From positions 1,178,001 to 1,242,000 of the forward strand of contig JABELC010000005.1 of assembly GCA_028455995.1 (NCBI GenBank): a DNA stretch of 64,000 nucleotides. The letters are read 5' to 3'. The stretch is from Scleromitrula shiraiana. Lineage: Eukaryota; Ascomycota; Leotiomycetes; Helotiales; Sclerotiniaceae. Made by a program: the position numbers and the translations under genes. Below the pieces are notes generated by a model, which was not told the origin of the DNA, ran no database searches, and saw only the letters and a list, made by a program, of their open reading frames with translations. Shown here piece after piece: positions 9,692 to 21,347 of the stretch (positions are counted from its first letter, which is position 1; each line of letters opens with the position of its first letter).

Positions 9692-12600
9692 ATGGCATTG
9701 TGGACTACAGTCTCTGCAATTGCCATCTTCGGAACCTTCGCTGGTGCTACACCAACAATCAGTTACCCCATCAATTCGCAGGTACCACCTATCGCGCGTG
9801 TCTCTGAGCCTTACTCGTATACATTTCCGCAGTCGACATTTACCTCGCCGTTAACGCTGAGTTACAGTCTATTGAATGCGCCGAACTGGTTATCACTAGA
9901 CAGTAATTCTCGTACGTTGTTGGGGACGCCCTTGGCCAGCGATGTGGGTAGTGGAACGATTACCGATGTTTCCTTCGAAATAGTCGCAAGTGATGGGACT
10001 GGCTCCGCAACACTCGAGACCACGCTGGTCGTATCAAAGAATGCGGCACCCACGATTCAAATACCCGTAGAGTCACAACTACCATCGTTCGGATTCTATT
10101 CAGCACCTTCCACCTCATTATACCACCCTTCTTCGCCATTCAAGATAAAGTTTGATCTAGCCACATTCTCAAGTGATCACGGATCCCATCTGAAATACTA
10201 TGCATTAACGGCCGAAGATACACCTCTGCCTTCTTGGGTTCTGTTTGATGAAAACACTTTGACTTTCAGCGGGCAGACACCGGAATATGCTTCTCTTATA
10301 CAGCCACCACAGACCTTCGGAATTCGGCTCATCGCATCGGATATACCAAACTACGCTGGGGCATCAATTTCGTTCAATATCGAGGTCGGAGTGCATCTCC
10401 TGGCCTTTAGTACAACTGATCTGTCCGTAAATGCTACTCCGGGAGTTGATGTAATATATACCGGCCTCTCTGGCAGTCTTCGAATCGATGGGGAAGTTGC
10501 AAACTCAACAAGCATAGTGTCAATCACTGCGCAGACACCGTCGTGGCTCGCATTTGATAATGCTACTCTGAGTTTCAGCGGTACACCTCCGACAGATGCT
10601 ACGTCTTACAATGTTTCTGTACATGCATCAGATGTATATGGAGATAGGGCCTCTACTACCGTTTTCGTCAAACTAATGATGACTTTGTTTCTTGGGCCAA
10701 TTCAAGATATAAATGCAACTATAGGTTCCAATTTCTCATACAATCTCAATCCCTATATTGCAAACATTTCCGATCTTAGTTTAACGGCTCGCGTATCCCC
10801 AGCCACGTCCTGGATAGCTTTCGATGCGCATGATCTTGTTATTTCTGGTTATGTCCCTACTTCTGCCGAGCCCTCGAGTCTAAATATTACCTTGACAGCA
10901 ACCTCAAAATCATTGCAGAGCTCTAGCTCTGAATCATTCTACCTAAAGATCGTTTCTCCTGAAAGTAGTCCCTCTCCATCATCTTCTTCAAGCTCATCAC
11001 TTACTTCAGCCACGCCTGTACCCTCCTCCACTTCCGCAGCAAAGTCAAAGCTCACCTCGCCTATCTCCAAGTCATTGAGCAAAGGGGCAATTGCTGCAAT
11101 TGTAGTTCCGATTTTAATCGTTTTCATAGCTCTTCTGATATGTCTATTTTGTTATAGAAAACGCCGGCATGACCGCTCATACGTTGGAGGTCCTTCCAAA
11201 GAAGATATTTCGGGTCCTCTTGGAAGTAATTCTAGTATAGTGGAGCCAAAATACTCTCCTCGTCTAGTTGCGCCGCTTCAACTTGACACAACCGGCTTCT
11301 CTATCTTAGACAATAGTTCTAGCGTATACACTTCTACAGACCCTAATATCAACGCTTACAATAAACGCAAATCGCTGCGGCGATCTCAAACAATATCTAA
11401 TGCTCAAGCATCTCATCTTCCTGAAACTCAAAGTTCTACTCGTGCGCGCGCATACTCTGAAAATGCTTTGAATACTACTTCAAATAGGAATACTTGGAGG
11501 AATACACAGGAGAGCGACTACCCTACTCTGAATTCTAGTTCGATGACTAGTGATCAGAGGTTAACAAGGAACTATTCGAGGAAAGGACACACAAGACGCT
11601 CAGCTTATTTGTTCGGCAACGAACCAAGACCGAGGAACAGTGGAATGAGTCAGTTGGGCACTCAAAATCAGCTTGGTACTTCGGAGAGTACTATTTTGAA
11701 TTTGGATAGCAATTTTTCGTCTTCGCCTCTAGATAACTTCTCCGTGCTATCTGGGGAATGGAGCAGAGCTATCCGACCTTCTGCTGCTGGCCGGCAAAAT
11801 AGATTGGCACAGAATGCAGAAAGACTACGAACGCATCGGAAATCTACAACCCGGAACTTGAATTTCATGGCAACAGGAATGGAGAGGAGAAGTGGAGTTG
11901 GTCACGGCGGACGTGAATCTATATCTTCATGGGACATTATGAATGCTCCAGGAAATAGACGAAGTATTGAGCGTGGACAAATTTGGAAAAAGGATCCAGG
12001 ATTGACTCGAAATTCTCGCACTTGGAAAACGGTTGATACATTCGATACGGATGGCCAGAGACATCAAAGTGGCACAAGCACATACTCTAGTGCGTCGACT
12101 GATCTAATGAAGTTCGGAGCACAAGCAGGAGCCTCCACCAATGACAAAGAGATGACGGGTATCAAGAATACACCAATCAGTTCTACGCCAGCGCCACACA
12201 TTTGGGAACAGGAGACAGGTAGAAGTAGCAGAATGTCATTTAGTAGCAACAGTACCCGACCTGTCTCGCGGCGTGTTGGATCTTCTCCATTTTTCGGTGG
12301 TGGCATGTCTTCAATTCGTCGGAAAGCAAGAAGAAGCTATGCTGATTCCCCGACTGTTCCAGAAGAAGTACATATAGGAGATCAGTTGAGGAGGGCACAA
12401 ATGAACAACGATTCTTTGGGTATAACCTATCCAAACGGATATAACAGTGCCAGAGAAGGGACTCGACAGCTACGCTCCTATATCCAAGCTACGTTTAGCA
12501 AATCGCGACTCAAAGGGAGCGAAAGCATGGCAAGTGTAGACAGTCGATTCGAGAGCGTAAGTGGAAGTATGCAGGAATTGCAACTTGGCGCACATCAGTC

Positions 12601-13093
12601 CCAATCGCAGAGTAGGCATACGCAGTTAATGGAGTTAGATCGACGAGAACTAGAGGCACAGAACAGAGAGGGATGTTCGGATATGTTATCTAGTGAGTTT
12701 AGTGCAGGGAGCTGGGAAAGCGTAGGGGCAAGTACTATGTCTCAACCTAATTACGTGAGACATGGAACCTCGTCTCCTATCCCCACGGTACCTACCGTAT
12801 CCTCTTCTTTGGGGTATAGGGGGCAGAATAACAACCTTACTATTCCTGAAGATGAACATACACCTATGGACACGAAAGTGACTGGTGAGGAGAGAGAAAG
12901 TCCAGTAATGGGGAATTTAGGCCCGAATGCGAGGATGGTGATGGGTGCGGATAGAAGACCAATTAGTGTGGACAATAAGAGGATAAGTAGTACGAAAGTT
13001 AAGATGGGAAGACATGGAGAGAGCAGCGGGAATGTAAGTCCAACGAAGAGTAATAGGGTTGGAAGTGTCTTGGATTTTAGCGCGTATATTTGA
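9692..13093 (+). CDS. AXL2: Axial budding pattern protein homologue AXL2
   Basis: A single exon of 1133 aa with Axl2 architecture. A signal peptide (about residues 1-19) is followed by roughly four cadherin-like (CADG) domains to about residue 430, each with the family ending of a W-L/F-x-x-D turn, such as APNWLSLDSNSRTLLGTP and TPSWLAFDNATLSFSGTP. Next come a Ser-rich linker, one membrane helix (about 466-490, AAIVVPILIVFIALLICLF) with a basic stop-transfer YRKRRHD, and a long low-complexity cytoplasmic tail full of Ser, Arg and Asn. Yeast Axl2 marks axial bud sites and binds septin regulators. In filamentous fungi the homologue acts in septation and conidiophore formation. A septin gene (CDC10) lies 11 kb away, probably by chance. 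Confidence 0.88.
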   Translation: MALWTTVSAIAIFGTFAGATPTISYPINSQVPPIARVSEPYSYTFPQSTFTSPLTLSYSLLNAPNWLSLDSNSRTLLGTPLASDVGSGTITDVSFEIVASDGTGSATLETTLVVSKNAAPTIQIPVESQLPSFGFYSAPSTSLYHPSSPFKIKFDLATFSSDHGSHLKYYALTAEDTPLPSWVLFDENTLTFSGQTPEYASLIQPPQTFGIRLIASDIPNYAGASISFNIEVGVHLLAFSTTDLSVNATPGVDVIYTGLSGSLRIDGEVANSTSIVSITAQTPSWLAFDNATLSFSGTPPTDATSYNVSVHASDVYGDRASTTVFVKLMMTLFLGPIQDINATIGSNFSYNLNPYIANISDLSLTARVSPATSWIAFDAHDLVISGYVPTSAEPSSLNITLTATSKSLQSSSSESFYLKIVSPESSPSPSSSSSSSLTSATPVPSSTSAAKSKLTSPISKSLSKGAIAAIVVPILIVFIALLICLFCYRKRRHDRSYVGGPSKEDISGPLGSNSSIVEPKYSPRLVAPLQLDTTGFSILDNSSSVYTSTDPNINAYNKRKSLRRSQTISNAQASHLPETQSSTRARAYSENALNTTSNRNTWRNTQESDYPTLNSSSMTSDQRLTRNYSRKGHTRRSAYLFGNEPRPRNSGMSQLGTQNQLGTSESTILNLDSNFSSSPLDNFSVLSGEWSRAIRPSAAGRQNRLAQNAERLRTHRKSTTRNLNFMATGMERRSGVGHGGRESISSWDIMNAPGNRRSIERGQIWKKDPGLTRNSRTWKTVDTFDTDGQRHQSGTSTYSSASTDLMKFGAQAGASTNDKEMTGIKNTPISSTPAPHIWEQETGRSSRMSFSSNSTRPVSRRVGSSPFFGGGMSSIRRKARRSYADSPTVPEEVHIGDQLRRAQMNNDSLGITYPNGYNSAREGTRQLRSYIQATFSKSRLKGSESMASVDSRFESVSGSMQELQLGAHQSQSQSRHTQLMELDRRELEAQNREGCSDMLSSEFSAGSWESVGASTMSQPNYVRHGTSSPIPTVPTVSSSLGYRGQNNNLTIPEDEHTPMDTKVTGEERESPVMGNLGPNARMVMGADRRPISVDNKRISSTKVKMGRHGESSGNVSPTKSNRVGSVLDFSAYI

Positions 13094-13232
13094 TGGATTG
13101 CATGTTTTTAGGAGTTATAGTATAGGGTCGATAATAGAGAGAATACAAACGGTTTTAGATTATTCAAAGAACATCCTTCGAGTAGAGTGGTGACATCTGA
13201 CGAACTATCCCAACCCAAGTACTCCATGTTCT

Positions 13233-14324
13233 TTAATCAGCGAAATCCTTCAATGCCCCCTCTGTAAATTCCCATAATTTCTCCGCTAACCCTTTATCCA
13301 AAGATTCCACTGTTTTCTTTCCTACTACTCCCACTGGTTCATAATACTCCCCACTCCTCACCGTCTTTTCTGTCCCTGCCCAAGCTAGACAGCGAGCCCC
13401 CTCCTCCGGACTACTCGGGCAACTAGGCATTAGTAGTTGTTTATAATAGATATCTAGGATTGGATGAAGAAGAACAAAAAGAATTAGAAATAAAGAAGAT
13501 GCGGGAGATGAAGCAACCAAAGAGATAGTTCTCATGCTCGCCTGTCAACCTTTCCTCCTGTCATTAGTTTTCTCATAATGGCCGTACTCTTGATCCAGTT
13601 AGGTGTCAATTCCGGATCTATAATCCCCGGATGAACAGCCACGAACGTCAGAGACGGATAACGCCTTGCAAGTTCGTCTATATAGATTATATTTGCAAGT
13701 TTAGATTGGAAATAACGGAGCCAACCTCCAAATAGGCCTAAATGAGTAAGTGAAGCTTGAGGCGTTCGGAGTGTGGAAAACTGGATACCTCCACGAGCGT
13801 GGAAACGATACCCGTGAGATGAGGTTGATATGACGCGTACATCTGGGTTGATCTTGGCCGTGGAAAGAAGCAGTGGGAGCAGAAGTTTGATGAGGAGAGT
13901 ATGCCCGAGATGATTGGTTCCGAAATGGATTTCGTAGCCATCTGCTGTTAGGCTGGGTGGTGCCCCGAGAATGCCAGCATTGCAGTACAAGAGGTCGACG
14001 CGGGAGGTTTGGGAAATTAGTGTTTGAGCGGCGGATCGCACAGAGGAAAGATATGCGAGGTTACAAGCAATGAACGTAATTGGGACATTGGGAGCAGAAG
14101 CATTGATTGACTCTATGGTTGAGGTGGCAGTATTGGGGTTGCGAGCCAGGATATAGATGTGATGAGGGTTGTGAGAAGCTAGTTGGGAACAAAGTGCTTT
14201 ACCTATTCCAATATTTCCTGATGACTACGTGTGAGCTAAGTCGGCGAGTTTGAAAGGCTTCGTGCATACCTCCAGTGGGTATTATGACCTTGCCTGACAG
14301 ATCTGGAACTTCCAGGTCAGTCAT
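13233..14324 (-). CDS. Short-chain dehydrogenase/reductase (retinol dehydrogenase-like)
   Basis: Three exons (14324-14270, 14217-13588, 13453-13233) encode 301 aa. This is a classical Rossmann SDR. The cofactor motif TGGNIGIGKA forms across the first intron. NAG lies in YCNAGIL, the catalytic Ser region in VISTSSHGY, and the catalytic Tyr/Lys in RYFQSKLAN. A PG motif (VAVHPGII) follows. It resembles WWOX/RDH-type NADP enzymes with an unknown lipid or alcohol substrate. The last intron is inferred as 13454-13587 (GTACGG to CCTAG), because that is the only phase I found leading into the conserved end LMPSCPSSPEEGARCLAWAG. The second exon would otherwise stop shortly after GGKVDRRA. The start is divergent from the SMN gene. 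Confidence 0.85.
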
Positions 14325-14863
14325 GCTGAAAGTAAACAAGAAATGGATAAGCAACGTAAGTCCTCATGAGGCTATTTAACTCTCAGTCACAGTGCTACAT
14401 CCTTCTTACCTCTGCCGAAAAGGCGGGAAGATATGTTCTTGATATTCTTCTATGTCAATGACTTACGGATTTTCGAAATCAAAACGAGCACCGTGAAGCC
14501 GGCGTTGTTAAGAACAACTACAAGCATACTTGCCATTTCAAACTATTGTAGTTTTCAATAAACTATCCCACGAGTGTGGAGGCAACGCAATACTGTTTCA
14601 AAAATTCCTGTCAATATGCATACACGTGATGTGCATCACGTGTGTATGCAACCTTTGAGTGAAACGAGTTGAATACATAAATCTATACTATGATCTTTCA
14701 CAATAGAATAAGAATTGACTTGAGCTCTACGGTGAGATGATGATATCTTTTGCAATGGGACAATTGATTTTTCTCAAAATCGTGGAGCTGCTTTCTCCCG
14801 TCGCCTAATAAATATTTCCTACTGTCAACCATCAACCAAAACAAACAAGAAAATTCCCAAAAC
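14325..14863. promoter_or_regulatory. Divergent SDR/SMN upstream region with a CACGTG palindrome
   Basis: A 539-bp spacer between divergent starts. It contains a 34-bp imperfect palindrome at 14617-14650 with two CACGTG boxes (14623-14628 and 14637-14642), the core site of bHLH and some bZIP regulators. No coding frame is convincing here. Confidence 0.5.
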
Positions 14864-15615
14864 ATGACGACGACAAAAGACGAAGCTACCCATGCAGAGA
14901 TATGGGATGATTCAACGCTTGTAGATTCATGGAATGAAGCTCTGCAAGAATATGAGGTATTTGATTCCACAATTGAAGAAGCCAAACAAGCTAACATACA
15001 AACAGCGATATCATAGCATTCATGCCCGAGGTGAAAAAGTTGAAGATGTATTGAATGAATTTGAGAAGCAGAGTAATGGATTGTTGGTGGTTATCTTTCC
15101 TTGGTGTATAATTATTACTAATCATATCATAATATAGGAAAGATGGAACGGATGATGATAATGAAATGGTTATCGAGAAAGCTCTTGATGAGGAGCCAAC
15201 GACAGAACAGGCCGTCGAGTCTGAATCAACGAATAACCGTACCGATACACCAGTATTGGACACTGAAGCTGAAGTAAGCCACAGTTCACCAATTCACTTA
15301 CCGATATCCTTATGTAAGTTGAGCAACTAAACATTGATCAATGTCTAGGTTCAGGAACAGCCTCAGAAACAACCTACAGTGGCAGAAGAAACTACCAGTA
15401 CACCTCATTCTCAAGCACCGCAAGCCCCAGCACTACCACCAATGTTGGTTGGCCAAGGTATGATCAGAAGAATGGGACCAAAAAATATACGTAAGATCAG
15501 GCTGACGTGGAATTTTCATACAGTTCACGATGAAGGACTGAAGAATTTATTGATGTCTTGGTACTACGCTGGGTACTACACTGGACTTTATGAAGGACAG
15601 CAGCAGAAACAGTGA
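14864..15615 (+). CDS. SMN1: Survival motor neuron (SMN) homologue
   Basis: A small SMN protein of about 185 aa. Two family signatures sit at the ends. The N-terminal Gemin2-binding segment is EIWDDSTLVDSWNEAL, followed by YHSIHARGE. The C-terminal YG box for oligomerisation is LMSWYYAGYYTGLYEG. The middle is a Glu/Pro-rich linker without a clear Tudor domain, as in S. pombe Smn1. It is expected to help assemble Sm cores on spliceosomal snRNAs. Exons are 14864-14956, 15006-15072, 15143-15273 and 15349-15615. The first and last introns are clear (GTATTT/ACAG, GTAAGC/CTAG). The second (GTAATG to GAAAG) is my best guess among weak sites, chosen because it keeps the frame. Confidence 0.85.
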
Positions 15616-17127
15616 CTAGCTCAAGGTAAATGATAAGCGTAAGATCTGCAAGAGAATCCTCGAGGCTCGATTACCATTTTTTGCGACATGATGGGAATAG
15701 TTCAGATTGATATATTTATGGAGTGGTATTGAGGAAAATTCCGAGAGCTGTGCCTTTTCGTGCCGTTTTGGCAGATGTCAATAAAAGTACTAGATACTTG
15801 ATAGAAGGGACAATTATGGCAATTCACGAAAGAGCGATATCACGGAGGTATGGTTAGGTTGTATCTAAGTAGACAAGCATGATATTGTTTCATGAACACT
15901 TATAGGAATGTGGTTCGTAGTATTATACTTTATTGCGCATTGACCGACATTTTTTCCATACCCATAATATTTATTCATCTGTTCATTATGCTTAAGACGA
16001 AAAATGGCACTCTATCCAACAGTTCAATATCATCTAATGACACCAAGAAGTCGAAAGTTCAGATTAAATGTTGTCAAGCCTCATTTTACGCCACATGATT
16101 GTTGCGAAAGTTTGAGTAGCGATGAAACGGACAAGTTAATCCTATAAAATTCACAACCTCGAGCGAGCTTCGAATAACAGTATGAGTTTTTGTTTCCAAT
16201 CCTCCTATATCTACTGTACTCAGACCCTAGGTATGTGCGTAGATAGCTACGTAGATTACATATGGTTCAGTACATATATTGAAGGTGTATCCCCCTCATT
16301 TCATCCCAATCTTCGAGACATTAGTGTCGCATTTAAGAATTATAAGATTTCTGAGTTTATCCCTATTATCCCTATATCCTGTTGACCTCAGTCCACTTTT
16401 AACACATGAGACGAATCTGGTGCAAGCCACCAAGGTTTTCAAAACAGAAGACGTTATGGGTAATACAAGGGGTGGCGGGTATTTTTCGCTTCTATGACAT
16501 TATTCTTCATTGAGGAGTGTAAGACTTACAGGGGGTTAAGATCTAAGATGTTTACGCTTGGCATTGATTACAAGGGATTCAGGGATCCATTACGTTTTTT
16601 TCATCCAAACCTCGTTTTAACAACTTCCCCTTGATTATATATTTCCATATTTGGTGCACAGTGCAACTATTCAAGTGATTTCTGGTACGGACGCGGAGGT
16701 CCCGAGTAGTATCGAGGGATCATGGGGTTTCTCTCCTTTCCGTTCATTGAATCGTTTCGACCAAGGATATTCGAAGCAAGTGCTCTCTCTTACAAGTTCC
16801 CAGCCTCGATGCCTTAGCATCTCAAATCTCACAGGTTGGATTAATACCAAGCTATTTCCCCTCCAAGACCAGACCCATTCTATTTATCTCATTCCATCAT
16901 TCATTCACTGTTTCTATCTTACATTCTCTGTTCCTTACTATCACGAGCAGGCCCTCGCCAACTGGCTATCATTACAAGTTAATTACAATCTTTATCTCTT
17001 GATCATTCACACGCCAAGACAAACTTGATAGTTTTGAATCTCCGCAGCGCGGCTTGCATATCGTTAATTCTTATCTATCTCTTATCATTACAATACTAAG
17101 TTTAACTTACATCTTAATACATTCATC
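15616..17127. other. Intergenic 1.5 kb
   Basis: AT-rich spacer. The reading frames found (for example 15892-16098 and 16651-17028) look random, and the last probably reflects pyrimidine-rich leader DNA of the cupredoxin gene. A CT-rich leader lies just upstream of 17128. I see nothing else I can support. Confidence 0.5.
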
Positions 17128-18086
17128 ATGAAGTCCTCAGTTATTGCAGCATTGTGCGCCGCACCACTCGTCTTGGCCAACGCAGTTACTCCTCAGCTTG
17201 TCGAGAAAGATGTCGTTGTTGTACAGGCAAAGAGCGAAGATATTATCATCATTTGGACAAACAGTGGTGGTGGAGCAGCTACATCAACAATTGCACAGAC
17301 AAAATCCGCCAGCGCAACAGCTGCTGCCGCTGCTGCTACACACACAGTCTCTGTCGGTGGTACTGTAGGTGGCATGCCCAATTTCGTCTACACACCCGAC
17401 TCAGTTGAAGCCGCCATTGGAGATATGGTCGTCTTCGAATTCTGGGCACAAAATCACACCGTCACACAATCTGCTTTCGCTACTCCCTGTGAGAAGCTCC
17501 TAGATGGAATGGACTCTGGCTTCATGGCAAACCCCAACGGCACCATAAACCCACCACCAGCAATGGCTATTCAAGTCACAGTTGACACACCTCAATGTCA
17601 GTCTCCCTTCCATCACCTACTTAACGATATATAACCATACTAACATCTATCATAGGGTTCTACTGCCGTCAAGCAGGCCACTGTGGCAAAGGAATGACTT
17701 TCAGCATCAACCCCACCACAGCTAAGACCCAACAAATGTTCCAGTCGATGGCAATTGCACAAAACGGTACCGGAACACCAAGTGCTATCACTGGTGGTAC
17801 ATCGTCTGGAGGCACTTCCGGAACTAGTTCCGGAAACAGTGCCTCCGCTGCCGCTGCCCCTGCTGCCCCTGCTGCCTCTGTCGCATCTGGAAGTGGATCA
17901 ATTGGATCTGATGGTAGCTGCTCTTGCAGTTGTTTGTGCGGAGCTACTGATTTCCCATCTGCTGCTCAAGGTATTGGCATGTTTGGTGGTATCTCTGGTT
18001 CGTAACTCTCTTCGCCTAACGAATAACAACATCTGATTGCTAACAGCTATGTAGGTGCCATGCCAAGAGGATTGCTCGAGATCTAA
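17128..18086 (+). CDS. Secreted cupredoxin-domain (extracellular serine-rich) protein
   Basis: Three exons (17128-17596, 17656-17997, 18055-18086) encode 280 aa. A signal peptide (MKSSVIAALCAAPLVLANA) is followed by an Ala/Thr spacer, then a plastocyanin-like domain. VYTPDSVEAAIGDMVVFEFW leads to the first copper His in NHTVTQSAF with a nearby Cys in TPCEKLLDG. The second half, FYCRQAGHCGKGM, forms across intron 1 and supplies the usual Cys-His-Met ligand set. A Gly/Ser/Ala-rich tail and a short Cys patch (SCSCSCLCG) follow. Fungal members are secreted and often upregulated during development or infection; function is unknown. Intron 2 starts GTTCGT and ends at GTAG, giving the terminal MPRGLLEI. 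Confidence 0.83.
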
Positions 18087-19250
18087 ACGAACTTCAAGCT
18101 ATGCTATTAATTTTCTTCTTGATATTTCCGAGCAAAGTTAGAATGGGGAAAATAGGAGTTTTATTTCTCTGATGTATTATTGTACATTAGTGGTCGCTTT
18201 TGAAGGCTTGACAGCTGTGTAAATGATGAATTGTATGACTGGATCGTATGATGGACTGATTGTTGAAGATGAGATGAATATGGATATGTATTGCGATATG
18301 TTTTAATAACTCTTTTTCTTACGATAATAAATTAACCAAATGAATGATAAAAGTAGCTTAGAGATTTCTTGGCTTTCGATTAAATCACCAAAATTACTAT
18401 TGCCTCTGCTTCGCTGTGCTTTTTATGTCCATAAATATATCCATATTTAGTATCAAACGCCTATGATACTCAACTTTAGACGTATTAGCATCCATATAGA
18501 TAATATCCATGAGAGTTCAACATTGAAAGGCTCATTCCATCAAGCCGCATTATCCACTTCTTGGTTCCACTCATTAAACTCCAATAGTAACATTGAACAC
18601 AGGGTCTCATCCGTTTTCGTCTATACAGACAACGAATATCTTTCTCATCGTGGAGCATCAGATGCCTTTTGCATCGTCTCAGAAAACCACCCCACCGCTC
18701 AATCGTACGTAACAGACATTCTAAGCGATTGCCCCACCAGTGTTACCCTCCCAATGTGCTCAAATGTAGACCGCTATAGTACGCAGTTTGTAGTTTTCAA
18801 TTAAATCGATACTGAATCCGCCATCAAATATTTCTTGTCAAATGTTTGAAAACCCAAAAAATTATTTCCGATTCCATCGGGAGCCTGGTATCAAGCTATT
18901 CCAATCAGTTTAGAGAATGAAGTTGTTCCATCAGAAAAGAGGTGTGAGTTTGTTGTTTGCAGCTAGTTGCGTAACTGTGCGGTGACCGCTACATCACCGC
19001 ATCCACATCTCCACCATAGAACCAGCAAGAAGACCTCCAATCGCTCCCTGCAATTCAATGTTCTCAAGATTCTGCCTTGTTAGCTCGGGAGATCAGCTCT
19101 TCAAGGCTTTTCTCAAAATCAAAGATATTTCAGCCATATCTGATCTCCTGTCCTCTCAGTAATTTGTTTCTACAGGCTTTGAATACTGTATATACCAACT
19201 AGATATCAAAATTACGACGGATATTTTTGCTACCTATCTCATGAAGAAAC
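18087..19250. other. Intergenic 1.16 kb with an unexplained reading frame
   Basis: The frame 18463-18804 (113 codons, plus strand) reads unlike simple repeat DNA (for example RGASDAFCIVSENHPTAQSY). A protein-like stretch seems to continue after its stop near 18860. I cannot assign it. It may be a decayed gene or chance. Confidence 0.3.
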
Positions 19251-20114
19251 ATGTCGTTTTCAGATATGCACATTCAAAATATACTCAAGGACGAACCCTT
19301 CGATCCTAATACCATGATAAAGATCGTGAATCTATTGAATCGGGCAGATATTCCAACAATACTATGGGGCAATAGCATGCTCGATATATATGGCGTTCCA
19401 ACAGCTGATATCGTATGTCTTTCCAATTTTATCAAGAAACTCGAGCATCCTTACTGACCACATGACAAGGATATGAGTTTTATTATCGACCGTAGCTTAA
19501 TAGAGAAAGCCCGTGAACTCCTCCTTATCGCAGGCCTCACCGAATGCATACTACCAACTTGTCCACTTCGAGCACCAAACACTCCTGAGCCAATGACTCG
19601 TCCTAATGGACACTTCCATTTTCACTTCCCTGCAAGCGACAGGAGATACTCGAAAGACGCAGCCACCGTACAACTACATATCCGCGATGAAAGAATATGG
19701 ACTCTTCCTACCGAGGATAATATTGCCCATACCAACGACAACATAATCATGGCATCCGATCCACGACTTAAGCCGCCGAATTGGGATACTGCTAGAAACC
19801 ACAACCCCAACTATGGTAGATGTCGTCACTATGAGGGTTCACCAGTTCGGATCCTCACACCAGAATGCTATGCTGATGCCCTGGTACTCCTCATGGTGAG
19901 AGACAGAGGCACAATGGCATCGGTCAAATGGATCACACAAATTAATTATCTTATGCAATATAAAATTTATGATAGGGAGAAGGTTCATCCTTCCACAAAA
20001 AGATATATGACATATCCTCCTGAGGTGTCACACTTGGACAATATAGAGAAAGCTATACTTGCTTTAGGGGATATCTCTGATGGGGGAAAGCAATTCGCGA
20101 AATGGGCTAATTGA
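19251..20114 (+). CDS. Nucleotidyltransferase-fold-like hypothetical protein
   Basis: Two exons (19251-19412 and 19470-20114) encode 268 aa. The intron starts GTATGT and ends CAAG, joining ADI to DMSF. The joined region WGNSMLDIYGVPTADIDMSF resembles the start of nucleotidyltransferase-fold proteins, where a small helix and a G-x-P loop lead to a D-x-D metal site. Here the pair would be the aspartates in ADIDMS. The rest (HFHFPASDRR, LTPECYADALVLLMVRDRG) matches a type of uncharacterised filamentous-fungal proteins I recall only loosely. No signal peptide or membrane segment is visible. Activity is unproven. Confidence 0.65.
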
Positions 20115-20777
20115 AATAAATGCAATACTCTCGATAATCAGCGAAACTAATGAATTCGAAAAGGGCAGTAAATAGAGGGATTCCATTGTAACTTGAATTG
20201 AAAAAGAATAATAACCTATTGGATAACACAATGTCCATCAAAGTGAAAGAATTGCGCAGGTGAGTTTCAATGTTTATTGATCAGGAACAATACTCTCTAA
20301 CTATTGGGAACAATACTCTAACTATTAAGGTACACAGGGTGTTTAGTCCCTAGAGGTTAGCACTAGAAGTCACTAGATCCCGGGACTAAAACCCTAAATT
20401 TAGGTTATTCTCCATGCTCCCCCGCCAAGCCCCCACCATACCCCATTAAGCCCTCCGCAAATAAATCAGGGACAAACATCAAATCTTTGGAAGGATTTCA
20501 TTTCATTTCGCAACGCCGTGCTGTGCTGTGCTATTCTTTTCAACAACATCCAAACAATCCATCTCTCTTTTGCGTTCACTCTTTAACGCTATCCGTTCTT
20601 TACTTCATAATCTTCATACACTCTTTTAGTCTGTTCTCTAAGATATTTACTAAAACCTACTTATCCGACTTTACTTTTCCCAATTGATTAACTTGTTCAC
20701 GCGTTTCGTTACAAGTTCAATTCCAGTCTCCAACCCCCTTCACCAATCCACCTACCAATATTCAACCACCTCGCAAA
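20115..20777. other. Intergenic upstream of the GPI protein
   Basis: A 663-bp spacer. A small direct duplication of about 25 bp (ACAATACTCT...AACTATT) sits at 20287-20325, and a CT-rich leader (20560-20770) precedes the next start codon. I see no gene. Confidence 0.5.
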
Positions 20778-21347
20778 ATGTACACCTCCACAGTCCTCGT
20801 CTCATTCCTCCTCTCTCTCCTAACAATCGTAACCGCCACTCCACCCGCCTGTCTCCTCGCAGCCATAAACAATCAACCCAACCCCTCAGATCTAAAAAGT
20901 ATCTGCGGGTCCCTTGAATCCTCCGTCGCCGGAAATATCACCGAAATCTGTACCGGAGATGCATTGACCGGAGCTATCAGTGCCTATGAAGCTACTTGTT
21001 TGAGTTCGCAGGGTGTTACTATCTGTAAGTTTTCAAGATGAACCTCAGGATAAATTGAAATTGAGATTTTAAAATCTAATTGGGTATATGTAGCTATTAC
21101 ATCGACGGCATCTTCTTCCTCGAAATCGGGATCGGCTTCCGCTGAGGCTACTACTACGGAAAGTGGAAGTGCTGCAAAGGTTACGGGGAGTGCGACGGGA
21201 ACGGCTACTGGGGCTGGATCGGGGAGATCGACGGCAACAGCTTCGGGAGGTGCGGCTAGTGCGAGTGCAGCGGGAAGTGGTGCGGAGAGATTGATCGTTC
21301 CGGGATTGTTGGGAATGGTGGGGATAATGGGTGTTGCTTTGTTGTAG
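20778..21347 (+). CDS. Small secreted, probably GPI-anchored cell-surface protein
   Basis: Two exons (20778-21024 and 21094-21347) encode 166 aa. The signal peptide is MYTSTVLVSFLLSLLTIVTA. A compact N-terminal domain has four Cys (PPACLLAAI, KSICGSLE, EICTGDA, ATCLSSQ). It is shorter than a CFEM domain but similar in spirit. After the intron comes a Ser/Thr/Gly/Ala-rich stalk, then a hydrophobic C-terminus (VPGLLGMVGIMGVALL) that fits GPI attachment. Probably a wall or plasma-membrane surface protein; no enzyme activity is suggested. The intron is GTAAGT to TGTAG. Confidence 0.75.

Noticed and set aside
13532..13560. SDR ending at the stop after GGKVDRRA
   Set aside because: The conserved C-terminal block PEEGARCLAW lies downstream and is reached in frame by an intron from 13587.
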